Below the pieces are notes generated by a model. It saw only the letters and a list, made by a program, of their open reading frames with translations, ran no database searches and was not told where the DNA came from. Both the position numbers and the translations under genes were made by a program. Of a stretch of 64,000 bases of DNA, positions 9,176-16,747 are shown piece by piece. The stretch lies in the NCBI GenBank assembly GCA_036403235.1, contig DASWRI010000015.1:1-64000 (forward strand), written 5' to 3'. The stretch is from JBGTFE01 sp036403235 (GTDB lineage: Bacteria; Acidobacteriota; Blastocatellia; Pyrinomonadales; Pyrinomonadaceae). The first letter of the stretch is position 1; the number at the start of each line of letters is the position of its first letter.

Positions 9176-9703
9176 TTAATGAATATTTCCAATAATCGCA
9201 AATAAAACAAACAAAACCGCGACTAAAAGACTGACCGCGCCCAAAATTAATCCGGCGATTGCCATTCCTTTACCGCCGTAAACCTGAGAATTTTTATTGA
9301 CGTTATTAAAACCGATGTAGCCGGTAATCAAAGCGGCGACGCCGAAATAAAAACCGCCGCACCAGCATGTAAAAAGCAGGCTTAAAATACCCATAATCAA
9401 AGAAATTATCGGCAACGTCTGGTCGTTTCCCTGTGCCCATTGCGGTCGCGCCAAAGGCTGATTCTGGTATTGCTGCTGCTGAAACGGTTGATTCTGTTGA
9501 TGCTGCTGTTGAAGCGGCTGACTTTGCCAGGGCATAAACGGGTCTTTTGTCTCCGACCAGTTTTGATTTGTCGTGCGCGCCTGATTTAAGAGAATCGTCG
9601 GCGCGGCATCGTCCTGCGCCGGCGTCAAAATCCCGCCGTCGTTGAGACAAAAATTCAAATTGTCATCCGTATATTGTTGCTGGCAATTAGGACAAATTTT
9701 CAT
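9176..9703 (-). CDS. Zinc-ribbon membrane protein with DUF4190-like C-terminus
   Basis: 175 residues. The N-terminus is a short zinc ribbon (CPNCQQQYTDDNLNFC), nearly identical to that of the next upstream gene. A Gln/Pro/Asn-rich linker of about 60 residues follows (repeats of QQQ and QNQ). The C-terminal ~75 residues contain two hydrophobic hairpins in the DUF4190 pattern (LPIISLIMGILSLL, then GGKGMAIAGLILGAVSLL). It is probably an inner-membrane protein with the ribbon in the cytoplasm. It lies 16 bases downstream of a paralogous zinc-ribbon protein within the kinase cluster, so it may be a kinase substrate or partner. Function is unknown. Confidence 0.8.
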   Translation of the reverse strand: MKICPNCQQQYTDDNLNFCLNDGGILTPAQDDAAPTILLNQARTTNQNWSETKDPFMPWQSQPLQQQHQQNQPFQQQQYQNQPLARPQWAQGNDQTLPIISLIMGILSLLFTCWCGGFYFGVAALITGYIGFNNVNKNSQVYGGKGMAIAGLILGAVSLLVAVLFVLFAIIGNIH

Positions 9704-9719
9704 ATCGCGTAAGGGAAAT

Positions 9720-10694
9720 TTATTTTTTTTCTATCTGCAAATTCGAAAAATCAATCGGGGTTTTATCGCTCGAATAAATTCCGGCAATTCCGCTCGTATT
9801 GTTATCGTCGTCGTTTACGGTTTTTACGAGTAACCCGTTGATGTAAAAATCCATTTTATCGCCTTTATCGCGCACTTCCAAAACATTGTCTGCGCTTCCG
9901 CTTTTGATGGCCGACGAATCGGTCCAGCCGGTCAAAACTTTTTCGGTTTTAGACGTATGGTGCAGAATTCTGTATTTTTTATTTTCCGAATCGATGACAA
10001 ATGCATAATCCCGGTTGAGCGGCGTCGTATCGCTGTGCACGACCAGCCCGAAACCGTATTTCACGGATTCCGCGAGCCTGTTTGAAATAGTGACTTTTGT
10101 CGTCGCATTCTGCGTTTCGTGCTCGGCTTTGGTCGTCGGGTTTTGATTGGTTATAACGACGTAATAATAATCGGGTTTGGTAACTTCGACCGTAAATTTA
10201 TCGCTGCTGTAGCTCGTCGTCGCATAATCGCCCACGCCGGTTTTCCAGAGCGTCATATCATACTTTGTAATATTGCTCGAAACGGCCGGCGACGAAAGAG
10301 GCGTCGGCGTTGGATAGTCAGATTTATAAGAATTTTCGTCACTAGCCTTTAAAGCTAAAAACCCGATTAAACCTCCGCCGCCGCAAAGCAAAACCAGAAC
10401 GCCCAGAATCCCGACGGCCCAAAGCCCCGCTTTTGAGCTTTTTTGCTGCGGCGCCTGCATCGAGTACTGCTGTTGCTGCGGATTATTCCATGCGTTTTGC
10501 GGCTGGTCGCCGAATTGCGGCGCTTGACTGCCGTACTGCTGGTACGGATTTGTCGGGCGCGGCTGATTTACAAAAACCGTCTCGGGTAAAGTATTGGCGC
10601 TGCCGCCCGTCTGGGTTAAAACCGCGCCGTCGTTTAGACAGAAATTTAAATTTTCATCTGTATAAGTCTGCTGACACTTCGGACAAATTTTCAT
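9720..10694 (-). CDS. Zinc-ribbon single-pass membrane protein with LamG/GH16-like extracytoplasmic domain
   Basis: 324 residues. Zinc ribbon at the N-terminus (CPKCQQTYTDENLNFC), a Gln/Pro/Asn-rich linker, one transmembrane helix at about 90-115, then an exported beta-rich domain of about 190 residues. The exported part resembles the concanavalin-like domain of 3-keto-disaccharide hydrolase/LamG proteins (YAFVIDSENKKYRILHH, DNVLEVRDKGDKMDFYINGL, GIAGIYSSD). The architecture suggests a sensor or adaptor joining a periplasmic ligand-binding fold to a cytoplasmic ribbon. No catalytic residues can be assigned. It lies 100 bases downstream of the PEGA kinase on the same strand. Confidence 0.75.
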   Translation of the reverse strand: MKICPKCQQTYTDENLNFCLNDGAVLTQTGGSANTLPETVFVNQPRPTNPYQQYGSQAPQFGDQPQNAWNNPQQQQYSMQAPQQKSSKAGLWAVGILGVLVLLCGGGGLIGFLALKASDENSYKSDYPTPTPLSSPAVSSNITKYDMTLWKTGVGDYATTSYSSDKFTVEVTKPDYYYVVITNQNPTTKAEHETQNATTKVTISNRLAESVKYGFGLVVHSDTTPLNRDYAFVIDSENKKYRILHHTSKTEKVLTGWTDSSAIKSGSADNVLEVRDKGDKMDFYINGLLVKTVNDDDNNTSGIAGIYSSDKTPIDFSNLQIEKK

Positions 10695-10794
10695 TTTGTT
10701 TTCCTTTGCGGGTTTTGAAGGATTTTAACACAATCTTTTATATTATACGCTATGTCAGGACGGAAAAGTTCGGAGCTTTTTGATTAAAAGATTT

Positions 10795-12492
10795 CTAACT
10801 CAAGGTCGTCCCGCAACGGCCGCAAAATTTGATATTCGGCGGAAACGAAGAACCGCAACGCAGACAGATTTTCTCGACCTGTCGATTTATGCTTTGCGGC
10901 AAAGTCGATTTAAAGCTCGACGGCGTGCTCGACGGTTGATTTCCCGAAACTGAGGGCGGAGTGCTGACATGTTGATTCGGATTCGGCGAAACGCTCGAAT
11001 GAACGCCTCCCATCTGTTCCATTCTAAAACCGCAACGGCCGCAAAACTTCGATTGCGCGGGAAGCTGCGCCGAACAGCGCGGGCACGGAAAAGTCGCCGG
11101 ACTCTCGCCTTCGCTGATAAGCTTAAACGAGCGATTTCCGCAGCGACCGCAAAATTTAATGCCTTCGGCAAAACGCGAATTGCAATTTGTGCACGCGACA
11201 ATTCCGGGCATCAGGCTCGACTGCGCCGCGCCGCTCGCGCTCGCGCCGCCCTGTGACGGCGACGGCTGACTCGCTGTTCCCGCAATCGGTTTCAGATGCG
11301 CCTGTATGACCTGCTCGTTTCCGTCCTCGCGCAATTCAATCACGCGCTCGTCGTCTTTTTCGCCGAGTTTGGAAACTCTTAAAATGTGTTGGCCGGCCGG
11401 AACGGTCGTCAAAATCAATCGCCCCGAGCTTCCGATACTTCCCTTTCGTTCGTCGTTCAGATAAACTTCCGCGCCGACCGGAGCCATGATGACGAGGCGC
11501 GAAGTGCCAATCTTTTTATCTTCGTCAACGTCCTTTGCCGCGTTTTCAAGCTCCGTAATCCAATCGGAAACCGACGCCGGACGCTTGTCGGCTTCGATTT
11601 CGAGCGCTTTCATTATCGCTTTTTCGACTCGCGGCGGAATATCAGTTCGCAGAGAGGAAAGCGGCGGCGGCTGATGCATAATTTTCTGCATAATCAGCTG
11701 CATCAAGTCGCCCGCAAAAGGAGTTCGGCCGCCGAGCATCAGATAAGCAATCGTGCCGAGCGCGTAAATATCGGCGCGCACGTCCATGCCGAGTTCGGGC
11801 TGCATCTGTTCGGGCGCCATAAATTCGGGCGTTCCGATTATTCCGCGTGAGGCCGGGCCGGCGTCAGAGTTTGCGTCCGTAATCGTCTGGTTGACGATTT
11901 TTGCGAGGCCGAAATCGCCGACTTTGATAAAGCCGTCGCCCGTCGATTTGCCTTTCTGCATGATAAAAATATTGGCCGGTTTTAAGTCGCGGTGCAAAAT
12001 TCCCGCTTCGTGCGCGGCTTCGACGCCGTTGGCGATTTGTCTCAGTAAACTGACGGCGCGCTGAATCGTCAAAGTTCCTTCGCGCCGCAAAAGACGGTGA
12101 AGCGTTTCGCCCTCGACGTATTCCATGACGAGATAAAAAACGCCGTCCTCGGTTTCGCCGAAATCGGTCACGTCGACGATATTCGGGTGAGAAATCGAAG
12201 CGGCCGAGCGCGCTTCGCGTTCAAACCGCGCAATCGCTTCGCCTTCCTGCAAGTTTTCGCTGTTCAGCAAATCCTGCCGGACGGTTTTTACTGCGACGCG
12301 GCGCGTCCCCAAGTTTTCGTCTTTGGCGAGATAAACCTGTCCCATCGCGCCGCGACCTAAACGGCGCTCCAAAAAATAACGTTTGGCGAGAAGCTGGCTT
12401 CCGGGCAAGGCCAGACGCGTCTGTGTCTGGTCAATCGGGCAGAAATTGACTTCGTCGGAATAGCAGACCTCACATTTCGGGCATTCTTTCAT
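10795..12492 (-). CDS. Zinc ribbon - Ser/Thr protein kinase - PEGA - triple zinc ribbon
   Basis: 565 residues. The N-terminal ribbon (CPKCEVCYSDEVNFC) precedes a full Hanks kinase: GRGAMG 46-51, Lys69, HRDLKPAN 167-174, DFG 193-195, GTPEFMAPEQM. A PEGA-type beta domain follows at about 330-395 (APVGAEVYLNDERKGS, VPAGQHILRVSK). The C-terminus carries three tandem four-Cys ribbons (each with FCGRCG) separated by Ser/Pro-rich linkers. No membrane helix is evident, so it is likely cytoplasmic; PEGA domains are more often extracytoplasmic, so its placement here is odd. It probably heads the kinase cluster that continues to 7.8 kb. Confidence 0.92.
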   Translation of the reverse strand: MKECPKCEVCYSDEVNFCPIDQTQTRLALPGSQLLAKRYFLERRLGRGAMGQVYLAKDENLGTRRVAVKTVRQDLLNSENLQEGEAIARFEREARSAASISHPNIVDVTDFGETEDGVFYLVMEYVEGETLHRLLRREGTLTIQRAVSLLRQIANGVEAAHEAGILHRDLKPANIFIMQKGKSTGDGFIKVGDFGLAKIVNQTITDANSDAGPASRGIIGTPEFMAPEQMQPELGMDVRADIYALGTIAYLMLGGRTPFAGDLMQLIMQKIMHQPPPLSSLRTDIPPRVEKAIMKALEIEADKRPASVSDWITELENAAKDVDEDKKIGTSRLVIMAPVGAEVYLNDERKGSIGSSGRLILTTVPAGQHILRVSKLGEKDDERVIELREDGNEQVIQAHLKPIAGTASQPSPSQGGASASGAAQSSLMPGIVACTNCNSRFAEGIKFCGRCGNRSFKLISEGESPATFPCPRCSAQLPAQSKFCGRCGFRMEQMGGVHSSVSPNPNQHVSTPPSVSGNQPSSTPSSFKSTLPQSINRQVEKICLRCGSSFPPNIKFCGRCGTTLS

Positions 12493-12575
12493 TTCGCGTT
12501 TCTATTTTCCCTTTTTCTGAAAAATCAATCAAATAAAGAACGCGCTCAATTCTATAATTTGCAAAATTTAGCCGA

Positions 12576-12604
12576 TTGCCTTTCCATTTTACTCTTGCTA
12601 TAAT
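12576..12604 (+). promoter_or_regulatory. Sigma-70-type promoter of the tRNA-Lys gene
   Basis: A -35 hexamer TTGCCT (12576-12581) and a perfect -10 TATAAT (12599-12604) are separated by 17 bases. The predicted transcription start falls about 7 bases before the mature tRNA 5' end at 12618, as expected for a stand-alone tRNA gene. Confidence 0.8.
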
Positions 12605-12652
12605 CCGAGATTGATTTGGGTCGTTAGCTCAGTTGGTAGAGCAGAAGACTCT

Positions 12653-13367
12653 TGTTATTTGAAACAGGAGCGTTCATTGGAAACAATGAACTGAAAATGC
12701 GGCTGTATGCTGGAATATCCTTAGAGCTTCAAATACGACATCCATCGTAAAAATTTTGAAGATTGGACAATCAGCAGGCAACTCTTAACTTTAGTTTCAG
12801 CGATTAAATCAAATGTCGTTATAATGGAGTAATATAATGACGATTGATAATCCAAGCAAAAAAGGAACTTTGGGAGAAATTGCTGTTTGCAAAGAATTAC
12901 TTCGACTTGGTTACAGCGTGTTTTTTGAACTCGGAAATCATTCGAAAGTTGATTAAATAGTTTTGGACGAAGATTATAAAACTTATAAAATTCAAGTTAA
13001 AACTACAAACTCAAAAAATGAATGTGTTGCGGTTTATTCAATAAAAAATTGTTTGAACCCGAAATACGATTCAACTTACACAACCAGTCAAGTCGATATT
13101 TTTGCTGTTTATGTAATTGATAAAGATTTAATTTTTTACGTTTCGGCAAAAGAAATTCTTAAAAACAGTAAGAACTCTAAATTTAGATTATCCCCAAGCA
13201 AAAACGGACAGAATAAAAATGTGCGCTATGCCAAAGATTATTTAAATCTTAAGAAAGCCCTCAGAGACTGTACGCCGCACGCCCAAACCGCTTTCGCGGC
13301 GGGCGATGAGACAGTCCAGACTACAACGCGTGAATTTTTCGCGGCTAATGAAAATTAGTGTGGTAGG
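12653..13367 (+). mobile_element. Group I self-splicing intron in the anticodon of tRNA-Lys
   Basis: 715 nt. P1 is a perfect 8-bp helix formed by exon CTCT plus intron TGTT (12649-12656) with AACAGGAG (12663-12670); the last exon base T12652 pairs with G12667, the required U-G wobble. P2 is 12672-12679 with 12684-12691, closed by a GAAA loop. P4 pairs TGCTG (12708-12712) with CAGCA (12772-12776) and P5 pairs TCC with GGA. P7 pairs GACTGT (13266-13271, within the R-like TCAGAGACT) with ACAGTC (13311-13316). P9.1-like CTAAT/ATTAG (13345-13358) has a GAAA loop. The intron ends in G13367. The P4/P7 sequences look IA-like; subclass is not certain. Confidence 0.93.
12837..13358 (+). pseudogene. Intron-encoded PD-(D/E)XK homing endonuclease, broken by an in-frame ochre codon
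   Basis: The reading frame starts at ATG 12837 behind GGAG and would encode about 173 residues, ending in the P9 region of the intron. It is stopped by TAA at 12954-12956 (codon 40) but is otherwise open. The fold motif is intact on either side: Glu14 in a first helix (GTLGEIAVCKELL), Asp39 directly before the stop, then IVLDEDYKTYKIQVKTT with Gln53-x-Lys55. This matches the I-Ssp6803I-type PD-(D/E)XK homing endonucleases also found in tRNA introns. A Leu TTA to TAA change would explain the stop, since relatives often read D-L-I here. Restart at TTG 12963 would lack the Glu and Asp, so the product should be inactive. Confidence 0.85.
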
Positions 13368-13414
13368 TAATCTTCGGGTCGCAGGTTCGAGCCCCGCACG
13401 ACTCACCAAATTAT

Positions 13415-13448
13415 AAAAGGCAAACTCTGAATTTGAGTTTGCCTTTTT
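13415..13448 (+). terminator. Intrinsic terminator of the tRNA-Lys gene
   Basis: A 13-bp stem (AAAAGGCAAACTC paired with GAGTTTGCCTTTT) with a 7-base loop, followed by a T run, starting 7 bases after the encoded CCA. Confidence 0.9.
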
Positions 13449-13479
13449 GCGTTAATCATTGCTTTGTCGGATTTGAGCA

Positions 13480-13677
13480 TCAATTGTTTTTACAACTGAA
13501 TTTTAATGCCTGTTCGTTCGTTAACTCAAAACTGATACTTTGAACTACTTCAGTTACAACTCTGTTTTCATCCGACCTCCTTTCAAAAACTTTAATACCC
13601 TTCCAGCCATTTTCAATCTGACACTGAACACAGCAAAATAAAGATAAAATTTGAATTAAGATAATTAAAATTTTCAT
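13480..13677 (-). CDS. Small secreted or lipoprotein-like hypothetical protein
   Basis: 65 residues, beginning with a hydrophobic signal-like segment (MKILIILIQILSLFCCVQC) and followed by about 45 polar residues. No family is recognised. A GAGG motif lies about 11 bases before the ATG, a usable but distant ribosome-binding site. It is the only plausible gene between the tRNA terminator and the sigma-factor gene and lies alone on the minus strand. It could be spurious; the signal-like N-terminus and the FSCKNN end are the only support. Confidence 0.4.
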   Translation of the reverse strand: MKILIILIQILSLFCCVQCQIENGWKGIKVFERRSDENRVVTEVVQSISFELTNEQALKFSCKNN

Positions 13678-13873
13678 TTTTTAACCAGCCTCAAATCATT
13701 TCTGTAACGGTAATATGTCACAGCTTGGATGATTTACCAATAAAATTGAACAAAATCCGACTTTTTTCTATCTTGTCGCGTCTAAGAAATGAGCGTGAAA
13801 ATGTTTGCGTTCACGAGTGCGTTTGGTAAAATTCTCGTGCGATTTTACATATAATTTACACACGAGCTAAAAG

Positions 13874-14449
13874 GTGACGAACTTGACGGATGAGCAGTTA
13901 GTCGAATTGGCAGTTACGGATAATCCGGATGCTTTCGGCGTAATCGTATCGAGATGGGAGCGCAAAATCTTCGCGCTCTGCTACGGTATGCTCAGCCGCG
14001 AGGACGAAGCCAAAGACGCCGCGCAGGAAACGTTTATCGCCGCCTACCGAAATTTGAAAAATTTTCGCGGCGACGCAAAAGTTTCGTCGTGGCTCCACCG
14101 AATCGCCGTCAACCAGTGTTTGACAACCAAAAGACGCGCCAAAACGCGTTCTGAAAGTTTTCTCGACGATGAGGAAAACGCGGAAGACAGAGTTTTTGTC
14201 GCGCCGACAAATCTCCAGCCGTCGAAAACGACCGAGCAGAGCGAGCGTTTGCAGATAATCCGGCAGGCGGTTTTTTCGCTGCCAATAGATTTAAGGCAGA
14301 TTATCGTGATGAAGGAATTTGACGAAATGACTTTTCAGCAGATTTCGGAAACTCTGGATATGCCTTTAAGCACGGTCAAAAGCCGTCTTTATACTGCTCT
14401 GAAACAGCTTCGGATGAAATTGGAGAGAGTTCCGCTGGAGATTGTTTGA
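13874..14449 (+). CDS. ECF-family RNA polymerase sigma factor
   Basis: 191 residues. Region 2 is DAFGVIVSRWERKIFALCYG through DAAQETFIAAYRNLKNF; region 4 is LRQIIVMKEFDEMTFQQISE with helix-turn-helix MPLSTVKSRLYTALKQL. No region 3, as expected for ECF sigma factors. The drawn start is GTG 13874; TTG 13883 is an alternative with better spacing to AAAAGGTGA. It is followed 18 bases later by a zf-HC2 anti-sigma gene and then an LTXXQ periplasmic protein, a layout like envelope-stress ECF modules. CACGAG occurs three times just upstream (13813, 13861 and inverted at 13834) and could be a recognition site. Confidence 0.93.
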   Translation: MTNLTDEQLVELAVTDNPDAFGVIVSRWERKIFALCYGMLSREDEAKDAAQETFIAAYRNLKNFRGDAKVSSWLHRIAVNQCLTTKRRAKTRSESFLDDEENAEDRVFVAPTNLQPSKTTEQSERLQIIRQAVFSLPIDLRQIIVMKEFDEMTFQQISETLDMPLSTVKSRLYTALKQLRMKLERVPLEIV

Positions 14450-14467
14450 GAGATTTTGAGAAAAGCT

Positions 14468-15259
14468 ATGTTAAGTAATAATAATTCGACTTGCCGCTTT
14501 CAGGAGGAGATAGTTTCGTATCTCTACGACGAAGCGAGCGTTCCGGAAAATGCGGCCTTCGTCGCACATCTAACGAATTGCGCGAGCTGCGCCGACGAGC
14601 TCACCGCTTTTGGATTCGTCCGTTCTTCAATTCAGGAATGGCGCACTGAAGAAATTTGTTCTCTGGATATGCCGGCGCTTGAAATTCCCGCGCTGAAGAC
14701 GGCGAAGATTGAACAAAAGACTCTGATTTCAAACGAATCGAATTCGTGGCTGGAAACTCTGAAACGACTTTTCGCTCTCTCCCCGAGATTGGCTTTCGGC
14801 TCAATCGCTTTTATCGCTCTTGCCGCCTGTGTCGGATTGATTTTCGTCATCGCCAATTTTTCGTCCAACAAAAATATCGCCGGAAAGGAAAATCAAGCTT
14901 CCGAACAAATTCTGGCTTCAAACAACAATACAAAGATTGAAGAAAAAATCTCAACGCCGAAGGATGAAAAAAATTACGCGAGTCAGCCCGCGCCGGAGAA
15001 TCAGGAAAAAGCGGAAAATAAATTCCCTGAAAAACAGCCGTTGGTTAAAAAAGAATCTATTGTAAAAACTTCTGCGGCGTCGAAAAATAAATCAAGCGCG
15101 CCGAAATCGAATAATACGTTTGCCGTTTCGGATAAAAATAACAAAAACCGGAACGATAAAATTCAGAAACAGGAAATCCCGACGCTTTCCAATTTTGATG
15201 ATGACGATGACAAATCTCTGCGTCTGGCTGATTTATTCAGCGAAATCGGTACCGAATAA
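14468..15259 (+). CDS. Zinc-finger (zf-HC2) transmembrane anti-sigma factor
   Basis: 263 residues from ATG 14468, which has GAG spaced about 7 bases upstream; an in-frame TTG at 14456 is less likely. The N-terminal anti-sigma domain has the HxxxCxxC motif (HLTNCASC). A transmembrane helix lies near residues 115-140 (LAFGSIAFIALAACVGLIFV). The exported half is Lys/Glu/Asn/Ser-rich and low in complexity, ending in an acidic patch (DDDDDKSLRLADLF). It should bind and hold the upstream ECF sigma at the membrane until an envelope signal releases it. No signalling protease is encoded nearby. Confidence 0.88.
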   Translation: MLSNNNSTCRFQEEIVSYLYDEASVPENAAFVAHLTNCASCADELTAFGFVRSSIQEWRTEEICSLDMPALEIPALKTAKIEQKTLISNESNSWLETLKRLFALSPRLAFGSIAFIALAACVGLIFVIANFSSNKNIAGKENQASEQILASNNNTKIEEKISTPKDEKNYASQPAPENQEKAENKFPEKQPLVKKESIVKTSAASKNKSSAPKSNNTFAVSDKNNKNRNDKIQKQEIPTLSNFDDDDDKSLRLADLFSEIGTE

Positions 15260-15275
15260 TTTCGAGGTTAAACGA

Positions 15276-15818
15276 ATGAAAACATTAAATTTAACGAATT
15301 TAATTTTAGTCGCATTTTTAATTTTAGCTTCAGCGGCTTTGGTTTCCGCTCAGGGCTTGCAGGATAAGCAGCCGAAAAATGGTTTTCGCCCGCAGGAAAT
15401 TTTGCGCGAATTGAATTTAACAAAAGAACAGATTCAGCAAATCCGGCAGATTCACGAAGCGCGCCGCGAGCAGATGCAGACGGCGCAGATGCGCCTCCGC
15501 GACGCCAATCGAAATCTCGACCAGGCGATTTATGCCGACACGATTAACGAAGAAGAAATTCAAACGCGTCTAAAAGAAGCGCAGGCGGCGCAGGCCGAAG
15601 TCATCAAGCTTCGAAATATGACGGAGTTTGCCGTTCGAAAAGTTTTAAATCCCGAGCAGCTCGCCAGATTTCGAGAGCTTCGCGAACAATTTATCAAACG
15701 GATGGAAGAACAAAGAATGAATGACGAGGACATCGCGCCGCAGGAGCGCGATGATATGCAGAATCCGCCCGTCAATAATCGCCCGTTTCAGCAGCGCCCG
15801 AAAAATCGTATAAATTAA
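15276..15818 (+). CDS. Periplasmic LTXXQ (Spy/CpxP-like) protein
   Basis: 180 residues with a clear signal peptide ending ALVSAQ. The mature part is almost all helix, with LNLTKEQIQQIRQIHEARRE (LTXXQ-type motif) and a second LNPEQLARFRELREQF, the paired pattern of the Spy/CpxP/heavy-metal-sensor superfamily. The tail is Asn/Pro/Gln-rich. The start at 15276 is chosen for the signal peptide and the AGG seven bases before it. Spy-like proteins act as periplasmic chaperones or stress sensors; being third in a sigma/anti-sigma operon, it is a likely sensor or output of that system. A terminator follows. Confidence 0.83.
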   Translation: MKTLNLTNLILVAFLILASAALVSAQGLQDKQPKNGFRPQEILRELNLTKEQIQQIRQIHEARREQMQTAQMRLRDANRNLDQAIYADTINEEEIQTRLKEAQAAQAEVIKLRNMTEFAVRKVLNPEQLARFRELREQFIKRMEEQRMNDEDIAPQERDDMQNPPVNNRPFQQRPKNRIN

Positions 15819-15848
15819 AAATTTTCGCTCGCCGACTTTTCGATAGAC

Positions 15849-15881
15849 AAAAGCCGACTTTTCGATAAGGTCGGCTTTTTT
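15849..15881 (+). terminator. Intrinsic terminator after the sigma/anti-sigma operon
   Basis: AAAGCCGAC pairs with GTCGGCTTT around an 11-base loop, followed by a run of T. It separates the stress operon from mlaE. Confidence 0.88.
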
Positions 15882-15952
15882 ATTTGTCGTTTTTCGCGCT
15901 TCATTGTAACCTTTAGCCAACAGATAAGTTTTACGCACAAATTACTTTTCAG

Positions 15953-16723
15953 ATGAATCCACTCAAAAAATTTTTATTTGAGCTACAGGAAATTTCGCTT
16001 CTTATTTTCTCTGCTTTAGGCGGATTGCGAAAAAAACCGCGTTATATTGCCGAAAGCATTCGCCAGATGGATTTAATCGGCGTCGGGTCGTTGCCGATTG
16101 TCCTTCTGACCGGATTTTTTACCGGCGGCGTTTTGATTCTGCAAACTTATCCGACGTTTGAATATTACAGTCTGCAAAATCAAGCTGGTCGTTCGGTCGC
16201 GACTTCTTTGATTCGCGAGCTCGGCCCGGTTCTCTCGGCGCTGATGGTTTCGGGCCGAATCGGCTCGGCGATTTCCGCCGAGCTCGGCGCGATGGTCGTC
16301 TCGCAGCAGATTGACGCGATGCGCGCGCTCGGAACAAATCCGCACCGGAAACTCGTCGCGCCGCGAATTCTCGCGCTGATTTTTATGCTGCCGCTTTTGA
16401 CGGTCGCCGCCGACATTTTCGGCATTATCGGCGGCGGCATTATCGCGACGTATATTTTTAATCTCGATTTAAATGTTTACATTACTTCGGTCCGGTTCGG
16501 CATCTCGACCGAAGATTTACTCGGCGGCATTATCAAACCCGTATTTTTCGGTCTTATTATCGGCAGCGTCTCCTGCTTTAAAGGCCTGAGCACAACGGGC
16601 GGAACAGTCGGCGTCGGACGCTCAACGACGAACGCCGTCGTGCTGGCCTCAATTTGGGTAATTATTTTTGACTTTTTTCTTTCCAAAGCGATTCAATCGA
16701 TTTTTGGAATTCAGTATATTTAA
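15953..16723 (+). CDS. mlaE: MlaE-type ABC transporter permease
   Basis: 256 residues with about five membrane spans. Family hallmarks: IRQMDLIGVGSLPIVLLTGF, ELGPVLSALMVSGRIGSAIS, AELGAMVVSQQIDAMRALG and the C-terminal GTVGVGRSTTNAVVLASI. It is the inner-membrane permease of an Mla/MCE lipid transport system that moves phospholipids between the inner and outer membranes. It is followed by the ATPase (24-base gap) and the MCE-domain protein (3-base gap), the usual mlaE-F-D order. No mlaB, mlaC or mlaA is seen here. Confidence 0.93.
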   Translation: MNPLKKFLFELQEISLLIFSALGGLRKKPRYIAESIRQMDLIGVGSLPIVLLTGFFTGGVLILQTYPTFEYYSLQNQAGRSVATSLIRELGPVLSALMVSGRIGSAISAELGAMVVSQQIDAMRALGTNPHRKLVAPRILALIFMLPLLTVAADIFGIIGGGIIATYIFNLDLNVYITSVRFGISTEDLLGGIIKPVFFGLIIGSVSCFKGLSTTGGTVGVGRSTTNAVVLASIWVIIFDFFLSKAIQSIFGIQYI

Positions 16724-16747
16724 GACTTATTATAAACAAAAATTTTT

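Larger units (their letters stand above)
12618..13408 (+). tRNA. tRNA-Lys(CUU), interrupted by a group I intron
   Basis: The 5' exon is 12618-12652 and the 3' exon 13368-13408, with CCA encoded. Joined, they fold into a complete cloverleaf: acceptor GGGTCGT/ACGACTC, D arm GCTC/GAGC, anticodon stem GAAGA/TCTTC with loop CTCTTAA (anticodon CTT, 12651-12652 plus 13368), and T loop TTCGAGC. The T stem GCAGG/CCCGC has one A-C mismatch. Lysine identity fits the exon sequence, which closely resembles bacterial tRNA-Lys. A strong promoter lies upstream and an intrinsic terminator follows, so the gene is transcribed alone. Splicing is required for function. Confidence 0.93.

Noticed and set aside
12963..13358. 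An intact 131-residue gene starting at TTG 12963
   Set aside because: It is the 3' part of the intron endonuclease after the ochre codon; it lacks the first catalytic Glu and Asp and a ribosome-binding site.
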